DNA of 64,000 nucleotides from NCBI RefSeq assembly GCF_022347725.1, contig NZ_JAKRGB010000019.1:1-64000 (forward strand). Reading direction: 5' to 3'. A program made the translations under genes and the position numbers. This document shows, piece after piece, positions 35,172-44,782 of the stretch; positions within the stretch are counted from its first letter, which is position 1, and each line of letters begins with the position of its first letter. Source of the DNA: Ruegeria sp. Ofav3-42 (GTDB lineage: Bacteria; Pseudomonadota; Alphaproteobacteria; Rhodobacterales; Rhodobacteraceae). The notes under the pieces are model-generated. The model saw only the letters and a program-made list of their open reading frames with translations, did no database searches and was not told where the DNA came from.

Positions 35172-38100
35172 ATGAACGGAACCCGGCCCACCCGGGCGAA
35201 CGTGGACACCACATGTGAGGGTAAGATGACCAAAGAACATGAACCCAAGAACAAAACTGCAAAGCCCGGATCAGACACCGGCCGCAAGGAACATATTCGC
35301 CGGTGGATTGATGGCAAAATGCGCCGCTGGGCCGGGCGCGGTATCGCCGGAGGGTTGAGTTCGACGCTCATGGCCCTGCCTGCGTTGGCGCAGGCAACGA
35401 TAGAAGAGCTTTACGCCTATCAATTCGCGGAAACGATCCCCGGCGTCCGGTCGGTCAAGCTCCTGAAGAACGGTGATGTTCTGATCAAAATGGCCAATGG
35501 CAGCACTATGGTTGTGGCCGCCGAGAACGTTCAGGTTCTGGACAGCGGCGCGATCATGATCGCCGAAAATATCGTGGCCGAGATTGCTCAATTCAGCCTG
35601 GCCGAAGCCGGAGGTGCTGCCGCAGCAGGTGGCAGCATAAGCGGTATCGGGGCCGCACTTGGTGGTTTGGGTCTGGCCGGTGCAGCCGCGGCGGGCAGCG
35701 GAGGAGGCGGCGATGACGCTGAACCAGCACGGCCTACGCCGACCTATCCGTTCCTCAACCTCGCGCAAGCGCAAGCCAGCGCGCTGAGTAGTGCGGGTAC
35801 GAACATCGCCATTCCGGAAGGAACCGAGACGGTAGAAATCACCATAGGCTCGCTTGTCAAATCGGTGCCACTGAATTCGGATGGCAGCTGGAACATTTCC
35901 CTAACACCTTCCGAAGCGGCGGGACTGCCTCAGGGCGTTCAAAACGTGAGCGTTCGGCACCTTAATGGCGACGGCCTGGAATTGTCGGTCGAAACCGTCA
36001 CTTACAACGTCGACACGATCCCCCCTACCCTGACAATTTCCGGCCTCTCTGACGGTTCGGTCATGAACGCCGCAGAAATGGCAACGGACTTGATTGTCTC
36101 CGGCACGTCAAACGCCGAAAACGGACAGACCGTTACGGTCACGCTGAACGGGCAAACCTACACAGGTACGGTCGCCGATGGGCAATGGACCGTCACTGTT
36201 CCTGCCGCCGATCTTGCAAAGCTACCGGATGCGGCGACGATCAAAGTGACCGCGGATGTCGCTGATCAGGCAGGAAATCCTGCAACTCAGGCAAGAGATA
36301 GCTTTGAAACAGACTTTACGGCTCCGACAATAACGCTAAACCCAATTTCCGACGGGTCCATTGAGCTGGTCGATGTTCAGAGTGATATGGTGCTAAGCGG
36401 GTCGACAACGGCTGCTGACGGCCAGATCGTAACAGTGGAATTTGCCGGACATACCTATACGGGAACTGCATCCGACGGGAATTGGAGCGTAACTGTTCCG
36501 GCTGCTGATCTTGCAAGTTTGCCTTCGGGGACTCCGGCCTCGGTCCGTGTTGTTGTCAGTGATACCGCAGGAAATACTTCGATTCCGGCAACCGCATCGG
36601 TTCCCGTGGACCTGACCGGTCCTTCAATCGCCGTTTCCCCGCTTTCTGTCGGTGCCGTACTGAACGGGGTCGAAGTCGGGTCGGACCTGATGGTCTCGGG
36701 CATTACCGGGAACGTGGAGGATGGTCAGCAGGTTACTGTTACGCTGGACGGTGAAAGCTACACAGGCGTGGTGTCCGGCGACAGCTGGTCGGTCACCATC
36801 CCGGCTGCGGATCTTGCAGCTTTGGCAGACGGCGGCGCGTTTATCATCACGGCGGATGTAACAGATTCGGACGGTCTCGCGGCGAACCAGGTCAGTGTGC
36901 CCATATCCAAGGACGTGACCGCTCCTACCCTCACCATCGACGGCTTTTCGGGCGGGACCGTCATGAATGCAGCCGAACAAGGCACGGACCTGACGATCAA
37001 TGGATCGACAAATGCGGAAGATGGGCAAACAGTAACTGTTTCGCTGAATGGCCAGTCCTACACCGGAACGGCCTCTGGCGGGGTCTGGAGTGCCACCGTA
37101 CCCGCATCACATCTGGCGGCTTTATCAGACGGCGCGACGGTTGCGGTCACAGCAGACGTTGCGGATGCCGCCGGGAACCCAGCGGTTCAGGCCAGCGGTA
37201 GCTTTGACACCGATTTCTCGGCCCCCGCGATCGCGGTAACGGGTCTCTCCGATGGCACGGTCATGAACGCAGCGGAACAAGGCACGGACCTGACGGTCTC
37301 GGGTACGTCTGACGCTCCGGACGGCACAACCATCACTGTTGAAATTGTCAGGGCGGACGGCACGGTGGACCTGAGCAACACCACAACTGTCAGCGGAGGT
37401 ACGTGGACGTTTGTTGCACCAGCAGCCAGCCTCGGCAGCCTGCAAGACGGTGAAACTTACAGCGTAAATGCCTCAGTGTCTGACACCGCCGGCAACAACG
37501 CCAGTGCCAGCGCAGGGTTTAACACGGATTTCACTGCCCCTGCCTTGACTATCAACCCCTTGCCAGTCGGATCAGTCCTGGACCTTGCCGAGCGAGGCAA
37601 CGATCTGACTATCTCTGGAACCACCACAGCGGAGGACGGACAGACCGTTACCGTCACGCTGGATGGCCAACCCTATACCGGTGTCGCCTCTGGTGGGGCT
37701 TGGACGGCCACAATTCCCACGTCGGATCTTGCAGGATTGGCGGATGGGACAAACTTTACTGTTTCGGCCGCAGTGGACGATTTGGCCGGAAACAGCGCCA
37801 CACCGGCCACCACAACACTCGCGACAGATTTCCGACCGCTTCTGAATCTGAACTCTGTAGGTACAAACAACGCTGTTTCGCTCAGCGACGCTCAGAGCTC
37901 TGGTGTGGTTGTTTCGGGAACGTCAACAGGGCTGAGCGCCGGTCAATCCGTAAACGTGACACTCAACAGTTCCTCAGTGGGCACTACCACCGTAGCTGCG
38001 GATGGCACCTGGTCTTTGACTGTTCCCTCTTCCGAGTTTTCGGGCATCAAAGCCGGAGACGATCTGACTTTCGAGGCACAGGCACCAGTCTCTGGTGGTC

Positions 38101-39044
38101 CGGACCCCTTGCCTGCCACCGATGAGGTCACGGCCCATACACCGGCAGCTTACGTCATCACTCAAGCCAGCCGGGCAGGCTCGAAAATCACATTCGAGGT
38201 TTTTGCAGACTCTGACCGAGACATATCCAGCGGGTTGGCTATGACGCTGGAGATGGGCTTTGATCCAACCGTGGTGACATTTGACAGCGGATCAGATATC
38301 GGCAACGGCGCTTTCGGATTTTACCTGTCAAATCCCGTTGGAAGTTCCATAGTCAATTTCGCTGGGATCTCGCCCTCCTTTTCAGACCTGAGCCAGCCAT
38401 TGGTGACATTCACCATGACCGTTCAGGATCCCAGCAAACCTGTTGAATTGACCCTAACCACACCGGAAGGCGGCCCCTCGACCATCATCCTTGGCACCGA
38501 CGGAGACGATACGTTGGTTGCGACCGATGTAGACAACTTCATCCGCGGTCAGGATGGAAACGACGCAATCAATGTCTCGGATGCAGGCCGTGACGTCGTC
38601 GTTTTCGAAGCTGATCCAGACGCGAACGGTGTGGATACGATCACGGGTTTCTCTCTGGGAGCAGCATCAGACGTTGCCGATGCATTGATGTTCAGCGGTC
38701 TTGATCTGACAACTTTGCGGGGCAACGGAACGGGCGTGGAAACGCTGAACGTCGGCAGCTCGGTCGCCGCGAACACAGGCGTAGTCGGTTTGACCACAGT
38801 CTTGACCGACCTGAATTCGGGCACAATCGAAGCAGCCGTCGAAAGCCTGACCGGAATTCAGGCAGGCGATGAACTCTACGTACTCGCAACTGACGGCGAT
38901 GACAGTGTTCTGGTCAAGGTCGACTATTCAGCGCCGAGCTCGGCCGCCGTTAAAACCGTGGCTCAATTCACCGGGCTGGATGACCTGAGCGGGTTGAGCT
39001 CCGATAACATCCTGCACACAGATCCAACAGGCGCGACTGCCTGA
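35172..39044 (+). CDS. Large Ig-repeat T1SS adhesin with BapA-prefix-like N-domain, cohesin-like module and RTX tail
   Basis: The protein has 1290 residues. The N-terminal part (about 70-150) resembles the BapA/LapA prefix domain (NGDVLIKMANGSTMVV), followed by an Ala/Gly-rich hinge. Six bacterial Ig-like repeats of about 100 residues follow (285-890), each opening with an AP-T-I/L-T pattern after a TDFTAP-type linker and containing DGQ-V-VTL-GQ-YTG. Residues about 992-1100 look like a cohesin fold (LAMTLEMGFDPTVVTFDSGS). The tail has RTX-type repeats (GTDGDDTLVATD, RGQDGNDAI) and a T1SS target-like end. ATG at 35172 has AAGGGA upstream; ATG at 35226 with GAGG is an alternative. It heads an operon-like run with SapC, TolC, ABC and HlyD genes, so it is probably their cargo. 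Confidence 0.87.
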   Translation: MNGTRPTRANVDTTCEGKMTKEHEPKNKTAKPGSDTGRKEHIRRWIDGKMRRWAGRGIAGGLSSTLMALPALAQATIEELYAYQFAETIPGVRSVKLLKNGDVLIKMANGSTMVVAAENVQVLDSGAIMIAENIVAEIAQFSLAEAGGAAAAGGSISGIGAALGGLGLAGAAAAGSGGGGDDAEPARPTPTYPFLNLAQAQASALSSAGTNIAIPEGTETVEITIGSLVKSVPLNSDGSWNISLTPSEAAGLPQGVQNVSVRHLNGDGLELSVETVTYNVDTIPPTLTISGLSDGSVMNAAEMATDLIVSGTSNAENGQTVTVTLNGQTYTGTVADGQWTVTVPAADLAKLPDAATIKVTADVADQAGNPATQARDSFETDFTAPTITLNPISDGSIELVDVQSDMVLSGSTTAADGQIVTVEFAGHTYTGTASDGNWSVTVPAADLASLPSGTPASVRVVVSDTAGNTSIPATASVPVDLTGPSIAVSPLSVGAVLNGVEVGSDLMVSGITGNVEDGQQVTVTLDGESYTGVVSGDSWSVTIPAADLAALADGGAFIITADVTDSDGLAANQVSVPISKDVTAPTLTIDGFSGGTVMNAAEQGTDLTINGSTNAEDGQTVTVSLNGQSYTGTASGGVWSATVPASHLAALSDGATVAVTADVADAAGNPAVQASGSFDTDFSAPAIAVTGLSDGTVMNAAEQGTDLTVSGTSDAPDGTTITVEIVRADGTVDLSNTTTVSGGTWTFVAPAASLGSLQDGETYSVNASVSDTAGNNASASAGFNTDFTAPALTINPLPVGSVLDLAERGNDLTISGTTTAEDGQTVTVTLDGQPYTGVASGGAWTATIPTSDLAGLADGTNFTVSAAVDDLAGNSATPATTTLATDFRPLLNLNSVGTNNAVSLSDAQSSGVVVSGTSTGLSAGQSVNVTLNSSSVGTTTVAADGTWSLTVPSSEFSGIKAGDDLTFEAQAPVSGGPDPLPATDEVTAHTPAAYVITQASRAGSKITFEVFADSDRDISSGLAMTLEMGFDPTVVTFDSGSDIGNGAFGFYLSNPVGSSIVNFAGISPSFSDLSQPLVTFTMTVQDPSKPVELTLTTPEGGPSTIILGTDGDDTLVATDVDNFIRGQDGNDAINVSDAGRDVVVFEADPDANGVDTITGFSLGAASDVADALMFSGLDLTTLRGNGTGVETLNVGSSVAANTGVVGLTTVLTDLNSGTIEAAVESLTGIQAGDELYVLATDGDDSVLVKVDYSAPSSAAVKTVAQFTGLDDLSGLSSDNILHTDPTGATA
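36027..37838 (+). repeat. Six tandem ~300-bp Ig-like repeats in the adhesin gene
   Basis: Unit starts are at 36027, 36327, 36624, 36927, 37227 and 37542, giving periods of 300, 297, 303, 300 and 315 bases. Units 1, 4 and 5 share the DG..MNAAE...TDL stretch. The fifth unit is the most divergent in its centre. Copy-number change by recombination is plausible. Confidence 0.88.
38148..38475 (+). other. Cohesin-like module coding segment in the adhesin
   Basis: About 109 residues start at AAYVITQASRAG. The alternation of short hydrophobic strands, the FDPTVVTFDSG segment and the later LVTFTMTV strand resemble cohesin / carbohydrate-binding-family sandwich domains. The assignment is by eye and weaker than the dockerin call on the neighbouring protein. 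Confidence 0.5.
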
Positions 39045-39105
39045 TTGAAACCTGCACTGCCGGTACTCGAAACCGGCAGTTCCACCAGACATCAGGGGGT
39101 CAAAC

Positions 39106-39924
39106 ATGGCACAGAATGGCCTGTTTCCAGTAACATATGCGCGGCATCGGGATCGATACTGGAAGCGCTTGTCATCTTTTCACTTTGTGAAAGGCCGATC
39201 AGAATGTCCGATTGTCGAAAAAGAAGTATTGCCCGTCGCGGCAGCCTATCCGATCCTGTTCCGCAAAATCGAAACAGGCGTCGAGCCTGTGGCTGTGTTA
39301 TCGCTGATACCCGATGCACCAACGCCATTCGTTGCACAGGACGGCCGCTGGTTGGCCGGTTACATTCCGTCTGATTTACGGTGTCCGCCTTTCCAGGCGG
39401 GATTGTCCGAACAGCAAGCTGACGCTGAACAAGGCCGTTTGCAACTCATGGTTGATGAAACGCTTGGGCTGGTAACGGACGTTCCCGGAGACGAGCCCTT
39501 TTTTACCGCGGACGGCAAACTGACCGCGGAACTTCTTAGAGTTCGCACATTTCTCCAAGCACGCGCAGCCTCAGCCCAGCAAACACAGTCGATGTGCAGT
39601 GTATTGGAAGAATTGAAAATCCTCGAACCGATGAAAAGCTACGAGGGAGTTAGTTTACCAGCCGGTTACCTAGGGGTTGCGGCAGGACGTTCAAACGCTC
39701 TGTCTCAGGCTGAAAAACTGACGCTGTTCGAATTTGGGGCTATTCGAATGATCCACGCGCATCAGGTTTCGCTATCGCATTTAACCTGGTTGTCGCGCGC
39801 GCATGAGCAGTCGGATCGGCCAGAAAAATCAAAGCACTATACCAAAAATTCAGACATTTCGCGTTTTCTCAGTGCCATGGCACACGCGCAGCAAGAAGAA
39901 CTTTTGGAAGTTGGTGAGGTATGA
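39106..39924 (+). CDS. SapC family protein
   Basis: This is a 272-residue cytoplasmic-looking protein of the SapC family. Family features are FVKGRSECPIVEKEV near the N-terminus, AYPILFRK, WLAGYIPSDLRCPPF and the acidic-hydrophobic FFTADGKLT stretch. No signal peptide or membrane helix is present. SapC was named from an S-layer gene region, but its biochemical role is unclear. It lies 61 bases after the adhesin stop and overlaps the TolC-like gene by four bases, so it is co-expressed with the secretion system and may assist or modify the cargo; that is inference. Confidence 0.82.
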   Translation: MAQNGLFPVTYARHRDRYWKRLSSFHFVKGRSECPIVEKEVLPVAAAYPILFRKIETGVEPVAVLSLIPDAPTPFVAQDGRWLAGYIPSDLRCPPFQAGLSEQQADAEQGRLQLMVDETLGLVTDVPGDEPFFTADGKLTAELLRVRTFLQARAASAQQTQSMCSVLEELKILEPMKSYEGVSLPAGYLGVAAGRSNALSQAEKLTLFEFGAIRMIHAHQVSLSHLTWLSRAHEQSDRPEKSKHYTKNSDISRFLSAMAHAQQEELLEVGEV

Positions 39925-41273
39925 GAACGCTCATGCTTTACCACACCCACATCGGAAGATGTCTTGCCTTGTGTTTGATCCCCTTGTTAGCGGCCTGCGC
40001 ACCGCCGCCTGACCTTGCGGGTGTCGAAGCATCGCTTTCCATCGGCTCGGTCGGGGCTGGCGCCCAGGCACCGGTGAAGCGCCTGACTCAAAGCGAGTTT
40101 GGTCAACGGGTTCGAGAGGCCGTAGAAACAAACCCAAATCTGGCGCAAAGCGCGACAAGGCTCGAAATTGCAAGTGCCAACCAAAGGGCGGCAAAGGGAG
40201 CTTTCCTTCCGCGCGTCTCAATGGGCGTCAATGCGCGATCCGAGCGCGTGGATTCTGACATTGCGGATGTAACACCATTCTTGCGGGTGTCGCAGCTGGT
40301 CTACGATGGGGGTGCCGCGTCCGGTGAACTGGCGGCCGCACAGGCACGTGTTCTCGAAAGTCGGGGGGGACAGCTTCAAACTGCTGCTGCACTGACCCTA
40401 TCCGCGATTGAAACTTATGTCGTCGTCCTTGATCGGCGCAAAATCCGCGAGATCTCGGCCCGGAATGTTGACGTGCACGAAGATCTCGTGCGCCAGATCA
40501 CAGAACGAACCGCACAGGGTGCTGGGTCGAATGCCGACGTGTTGACGGCACGATCGCGCATGGCGGACGCACGAACACAGCTTGCCGATGCCGAGGCCCG
40601 AACGGACAGAGCAGAAGCGCAGTTCCGCGAAGTTTTCGGTCAGGCTCCGGGTCCACTTGCCGCTCCGGTGGCTGCACCCAGGTTGACCCGCACCGATACG
40701 CAAATCGTTTTGGACAGCCCGCAGGTGCGCCGCGCGAATGCAGCTTTGATGGCGGCTCGAGCCGAACAAACCGCAGCAATCGCACGGCGGCAGCCGGGTG
40801 TGGAAATTGCGGCGTTTGCCGACCGGGATGACAGCAATGACGCCAATTTCGGGCTTGATCTGTCCTTTAACTATGAACTGGACAGCACCGGTCAACGCCG
40901 AGCTTCCATCGCTGCCGCCGAGGCCCAGGTGAGAGAGGCCGAGTTCGCCCGTGAGACACTGATCCGCGAAATTCGTCGCGAACTGGAGTTCATCCGCTCA
41001 GATCAGGAAGCGGGTGCCGTTCGCTTGCAAGCAGCACGCCTGGCGGTCCAGGCCAACGCCGAAAGCGTGGATGCTGCGCGCGCTCAGTTCTCAATCGGTC
41101 GGCGCAGCCTCATCGAGATTCTGGACGCTCAGCGGGACTACGTGCACGCACAGCAAAGGCTGATTTTGGCAGAGCAAAGTTATTTTCTGACGAACTATGC
41201 CGCTCTCAGCCTGACCGGGGACATCCTGGATTTTCTTGGCATTTCAATCACTAATCAGGGTGGTGATTTATGA
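39921..41273 (+). CDS. TolC-family outer-membrane channel of T1SS, probable lipoprotein
   Basis: This is a 450-residue outer-membrane efflux protein. The N-terminus carries a signal with a lipobox-like LLAAC at about residue 30 (CLIPLLAACAPPP). Two long Ala/Gln/Arg-rich helical repeats follow (QRVREAVETNPNLAQ and FARETLIREIRRELEFIRS), ending with IGRRSLIEILDAQRDYVHAQ, typical of TolC/AggA proteins of LapBCE-type systems. It overlaps both neighbours by four bases. It is the only outer-membrane channel gene in the window, so it may serve all three T1SS operons. Confidence 0.9.
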   Translation: MRTLMLYHTHIGRCLALCLIPLLAACAPPPDLAGVEASLSIGSVGAGAQAPVKRLTQSEFGQRVREAVETNPNLAQSATRLEIASANQRAAKGAFLPRVSMGVNARSERVDSDIADVTPFLRVSQLVYDGGAASGELAAAQARVLESRGGQLQTAAALTLSAIETYVVVLDRRKIREISARNVDVHEDLVRQITERTAQGAGSNADVLTARSRMADARTQLADAEARTDRAEAQFREVFGQAPGPLAAPVAAPRLTRTDTQIVLDSPQVRRANAALMAARAEQTAAIARRQPGVEIAAFADRDDSNDANFGLDLSFNYELDSTGQRRASIAAAEAQVREAEFARETLIREIRRELEFIRSDQEAGAVRLQAARLAVQANAESVDAARAQFSIGRRSLIEILDAQRDYVHAQQRLILAEQSYFLTNYAALSLTGDILDFLGISITNQGGDL

Positions 41274-43417
41274 CCACATTAAAACCACTGCCTCTTACAC
41301 AAGAGCTAACGTCGTTGGAAACCTGCCTGCTGCACGTGGCCTCGCATCTGGATCGCTCGCTTACAGTGGCCGCGCTTCAGGCGGCACATTCCGACTCGTC
41401 GGGTAAGTTGAGCATTCGGGACGCAATCGAAGTCGCGCATCACGCCGGGCTACAGGCAGGTTTCGGTGCGCGGAAGCTTGCGGATTTCGATGATACTCTG
41501 GTTCCGTCACTGCTTCTGCTGGAAAACGATAAGGCCGTTGTCTTCCACGGGCGCGCTAAAACCGGTCTTCTTCTGATTTTTGACCCCGCCATAGGTGAAA
41601 GTATCGGTGAAGTCGCGGAATCGGTTATTGCCAAGCACTATACCGGATACGCGATTTTGTTTCGTCGCAGCCACAAAGAAGAACCTGCGAAATGCAACAA
41701 GTCTGCACCCGGCCATTGGTTTTGGTCTGCCATGTTGGCGAACCGCTGGTCCTATGCCCAAGTGGCCCTTGCCGCGGCAGTGGCAAATTTGCTTGGTCTT
41801 TCAACATCCGTGTTCATCATGGTCGTGTACGACAGGGTGCTTCCGAATGAAGCAACAGAGTCCCTGATCGCCTTGACGCTCGGCGTGAGTCTTGCGCTAG
41901 CGTTTGACTTCGCTCTCAAACTCTTGCGTGCAGGATTCATTGACCGGGCTGGCCAAAAGGCCGATGTATTCATGGGGCGGCGCGTTTTCGATCAAGTGTT
42001 GAACATCAAGATGAAGTCCCGCACCGGTTCGACTGGCGCCATGGCCAGCACCATCCGGGAGTTTGAAACTCTGCGAGAATTTTTCACCTCAGCGACATTG
42101 ATCGCGTTGGTCGATCTACCCTTCATCGCCCTGTTTGTCCTGGTCATTTACGTCGTGGGCGGGCCACTTGCGCTGATCCCGGCGCTCGCCGTTCCAATCG
42201 TGTTGCTTGCCGCGTTGGCAATTCAGCCTTTGTTGTCGCGATTGGCCGAAAAGAGCTTCGCTGACGGGCAGTCAAAACAGTCCGTTCTGGTCGAAACCGT
42301 ATCGGGTCTTGAGACCATCAAGACCACAGCTGCGGCGCGTCAGATGCGTGCGCGTTGGGATGACGCGATCGAACGACAGTCCTCACACGGCATCCGCAGC
42401 AGAACGGTAACGCAGTTCGCCTTAAACCTGACCGGTTTCACGCAGCAAGCGGCCCAGGTCCTGATCGTTTTCTATGGCGTGTTTTTGATCACGGATGGCC
42501 AAGCAAGTATGGGCGCCCTCATCGCCTCGGTCATGTTGACGGGACGAGCGCTGGCCCCGCTGGGGCAACTTGCCCAGACACTGACACGCGTCAATCAAGC
42601 GCGCAGTGCATACCGAAATCTGAACGCATTGATGCAGGCAGAAAGTGAGCGGCCCGAAGGGCGCAATTGGATCAGTCGCCCGCATATTGACGGCCGTATT
42701 TCCTTTAAGGATGTTCATTTTTCGTACCCCGATCAGACGGATGATACGCTTTCCGGGGTCTCGTTTGATATTGCTCCTGGGGAAAAGGTCGCAATTCTGG
42801 GGCCCATCGGATCAGGCAAAAGCACGATCACTCGCTTGCTGCTGGGGTTGTATGAACCCAGGGCTGGATCGGTCATGTTGGACGGCGTTGATATCCGTCA
42901 GATAGATCCGGGCGATCTTCGTCGCAACATCGGTTCGGTTTTGCAGGACGTCTGGCTTTTTTCCGGCTCTATCCGGGACAACATTGCAAGTGGTGCGACC
43001 CGGCCCCGAGATCAGGATCTGATCGACGCCGGTCGGGTGGCCGGAGTGGAAGATTTCGTTGCTCATCACCCAGGCGGCTATGACCAACAGCTGGCCGAGC
43101 GTGGCGAAGGCCTGTCGGGTGGTCAACGGCAGGCGATCGCACTTGCGAGAGCGCTGGTCGGGCGGCCTCCGGTTTTGCTTTTGGACGAGCCGACCAGTGC
43201 GATGGACGTAAGAACCGAGGCCGAGGTTATCAAACGTCTGAAACAGGCAACCGCCGACACCACGATGGTAATCATCACGCACCGCACCAGCCTGCTGGCG
43301 CTGGTCGACAGAGTAATCGTGATCGAGCGTGGTCAAGTTGGGGCTGACGGACCAAAAAGCATACTCAGCCAGCACACTCGCGTAGCGCGGAGGCACCTTA
43401 ATGTCGCAGCATCCTGA
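41270..43417 (+). CDS. T1SS permease/ATPase, LapB-like, intact
   Basis: The protein has 715 residues. The N-terminal C39-like domain (about 1-130) has no catalytic Cys in the usual place, as in LapB. Transmembrane helices occupy about 160-440. The NBD is complete: Walker A GPIGSGKST, Q-loop GSVLQDVWLF, signature GLSGGQRQ, Walker B VLLLDEPTSAMD and switch His in IITHRT. It is the intact counterpart of the degenerate 5525-7618 protein, with the same domain order. It overlaps TolC by four bases and the HlyD gene by seventeen. Likely cargo is the Ig-repeat adhesin upstream. Confidence 0.93.
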   Translation: MTTLKPLPLTQELTSLETCLLHVASHLDRSLTVAALQAAHSDSSGKLSIRDAIEVAHHAGLQAGFGARKLADFDDTLVPSLLLLENDKAVVFHGRAKTGLLLIFDPAIGESIGEVAESVIAKHYTGYAILFRRSHKEEPAKCNKSAPGHWFWSAMLANRWSYAQVALAAAVANLLGLSTSVFIMVVYDRVLPNEATESLIALTLGVSLALAFDFALKLLRAGFIDRAGQKADVFMGRRVFDQVLNIKMKSRTGSTGAMASTIREFETLREFFTSATLIALVDLPFIALFVLVIYVVGGPLALIPALAVPIVLLAALAIQPLLSRLAEKSFADGQSKQSVLVETVSGLETIKTTAAARQMRARWDDAIERQSSHGIRSRTVTQFALNLTGFTQQAAQVLIVFYGVFLITDGQASMGALIASVMLTGRALAPLGQLAQTLTRVNQARSAYRNLNALMQAESERPEGRNWISRPHIDGRISFKDVHFSYPDQTDDTLSGVSFDIAPGEKVAILGPIGSGKSTITRLLLGLYEPRAGSVMLDGVDIRQIDPGDLRRNIGSVLQDVWLFSGSIRDNIASGATRPRDQDLIDAGRVAGVEDFVAHHPGGYDQQLAERGEGLSGGQRQAIALARALVGRPPVLLLDEPTSAMDVRTEAEVIKRLKQATADTTMVIITHRTSLLALVDRVIVIERGQVGADGPKSILSQHTRVARRHLNVAAS

Positions 43418-44711
43418 CCTTGCTTCATTGGCTCGAGAAATGCGGGGGCGATCTCCCCTACGGGGGTCGCTCCTGCTGCTTGTCATCTTCGCCTGCCTCC
43501 TGTCAGCGGGGTTTTGGGCCTATTTGACAGAACTGGACGACGTGACCCGCGTGGACGGTCGGATTGTCCCTTCCGCAGATGTACAACTGATCGAAGCGAC
43601 GGAACCCGGTGTCCTTCAGTCCCTGCATGCCAAGGAAGGTCAGATCGTCGAAAAAGGCACATTGCTGATGGAATTCGACACCACGCAAATCGACAGCCAA
43701 CTGAGTCAAGAGGAGCAGCGCGCATTTGGACTCATGGCGCGGGCTCAACGATTGCAGGCGGAAATAGATGGAGCAACCCTCACATTCTCGCCTAAGCTTA
43801 TCGAAGGTGCTCCGGAAGTTGTTAAATCGGAAACTGCCTTGTTCCTGGGCCGTCAGACCGAACTTATGGCCGAAATCGCCATCTTGGAGCGGCAGCGTGA
43901 ACAACGTCAACGAGAATACGAAGAAGGGCTTGTAGACCAGGTCACTGCAGAGGAAACGCTTAGGATTCTGGCCGAGGAGCGCGCAATAATGGCACCGTTG
44001 GTCGAAGAACGGATGGAGCCTGCAACTACCCTTTTGGCCCTTCGTCGAAGCGCGGCGGAATGGGAAGGTCGTAAAGTACGTGCAACAGCGGTTACAAGCA
44101 GGTTGCAAACCGGCCTCGACGAAATCGACGACAGGATACAAGCCGCGCATAGCAGATTCCGCAGTGCAGCGCTGACCGATCTTGCAGTCACAACCGCCGA
44201 ATTGGCAGCGCTTCGACCTTCACTTCCGGCCTTGCAGGACCGCGCAGATCGCGCGCAGGTCCGGTCCCCTGTCCGTGGCATCGTCAATCGCATTCATCGG
44301 ACAACAATCGGTGGTTTGGCACGCAGCGGAGAAGAGTTGATCGAGATTGTCCCATTGGACGACAAGCTTTTGGTCGAAGCCTATGTCCGCCCCGAAGACA
44401 TCGCCTTTCTGCATTCGGGCCAATCCGTAAAAGTAAAGATCACGGCCTATGATTTTGCTCGTTATGGAGCTTTGGACGGGGAGATCACACGCATAGGTGC
44501 AACCACAATCACGCGACCGGAGCGCAATGACGAAGAAGTATTTGTCATCGAAGTCCAGACGAACCATGCGATTTTGGATGCAAACGGGATTGCCGTTGAG
44601 ATCATCCCAGGGATGATTGCCGAAGTAGACGTTCTATCCGGTAAGAAAACCGTGCTGGACTACCTTCTGCAACCCGTTATCAAGGTCAAGGATCGGGCCC
44701 TACGCGAATAG
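43401..44711 (+). CDS. T1SS membrane-fusion protein, LapC/HlyD-like
   Basis: The adaptor has 436 residues: an N-terminal membrane helix (GSLLLLVIFACLLSAGFWAY), the motif LQSLHAKEGQIVEKGTLLMEF, a coiled coil (about 95-290), then a barrel (GEELIEIVPLDDKLLVEAYV) and the C-terminal VLDYLLQPVIKVKDRALRE typical of LapC-type adaptors. ATG at 43401 has GGAGG eight bases upstream inside the ABC gene. It is the last gene of the adhesin secretion operon and is followed by the convergent response regulator. Confidence 0.92.
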   Translation: MSQHPDLASLAREMRGRSPLRGSLLLLVIFACLLSAGFWAYLTELDDVTRVDGRIVPSADVQLIEATEPGVLQSLHAKEGQIVEKGTLLMEFDTTQIDSQLSQEEQRAFGLMARAQRLQAEIDGATLTFSPKLIEGAPEVVKSETALFLGRQTELMAEIAILERQREQRQREYEEGLVDQVTAEETLRILAEERAIMAPLVEERMEPATTLLALRRSAAEWEGRKVRATAVTSRLQTGLDEIDDRIQAAHSRFRSAALTDLAVTTAELAALRPSLPALQDRADRAQVRSPVRGIVNRIHRTTIGGLARSGEELIEIVPLDDKLLVEAYVRPEDIAFLHSGQSVKVKITAYDFARYGALDGEITRIGATTITRPERNDEEVFVIEVQTNHAILDANGIAVEIIPGMIAEVDVLSGKKTVLDYLLQPVIKVKDRALRE

Positions 44712-44782
44712 TAGCCTGTAGCCAAGTGTGCCGCGATTTTGAGCAACGCCTGTCGGCGGCGGAATATCGCAGCCAGCATTTG

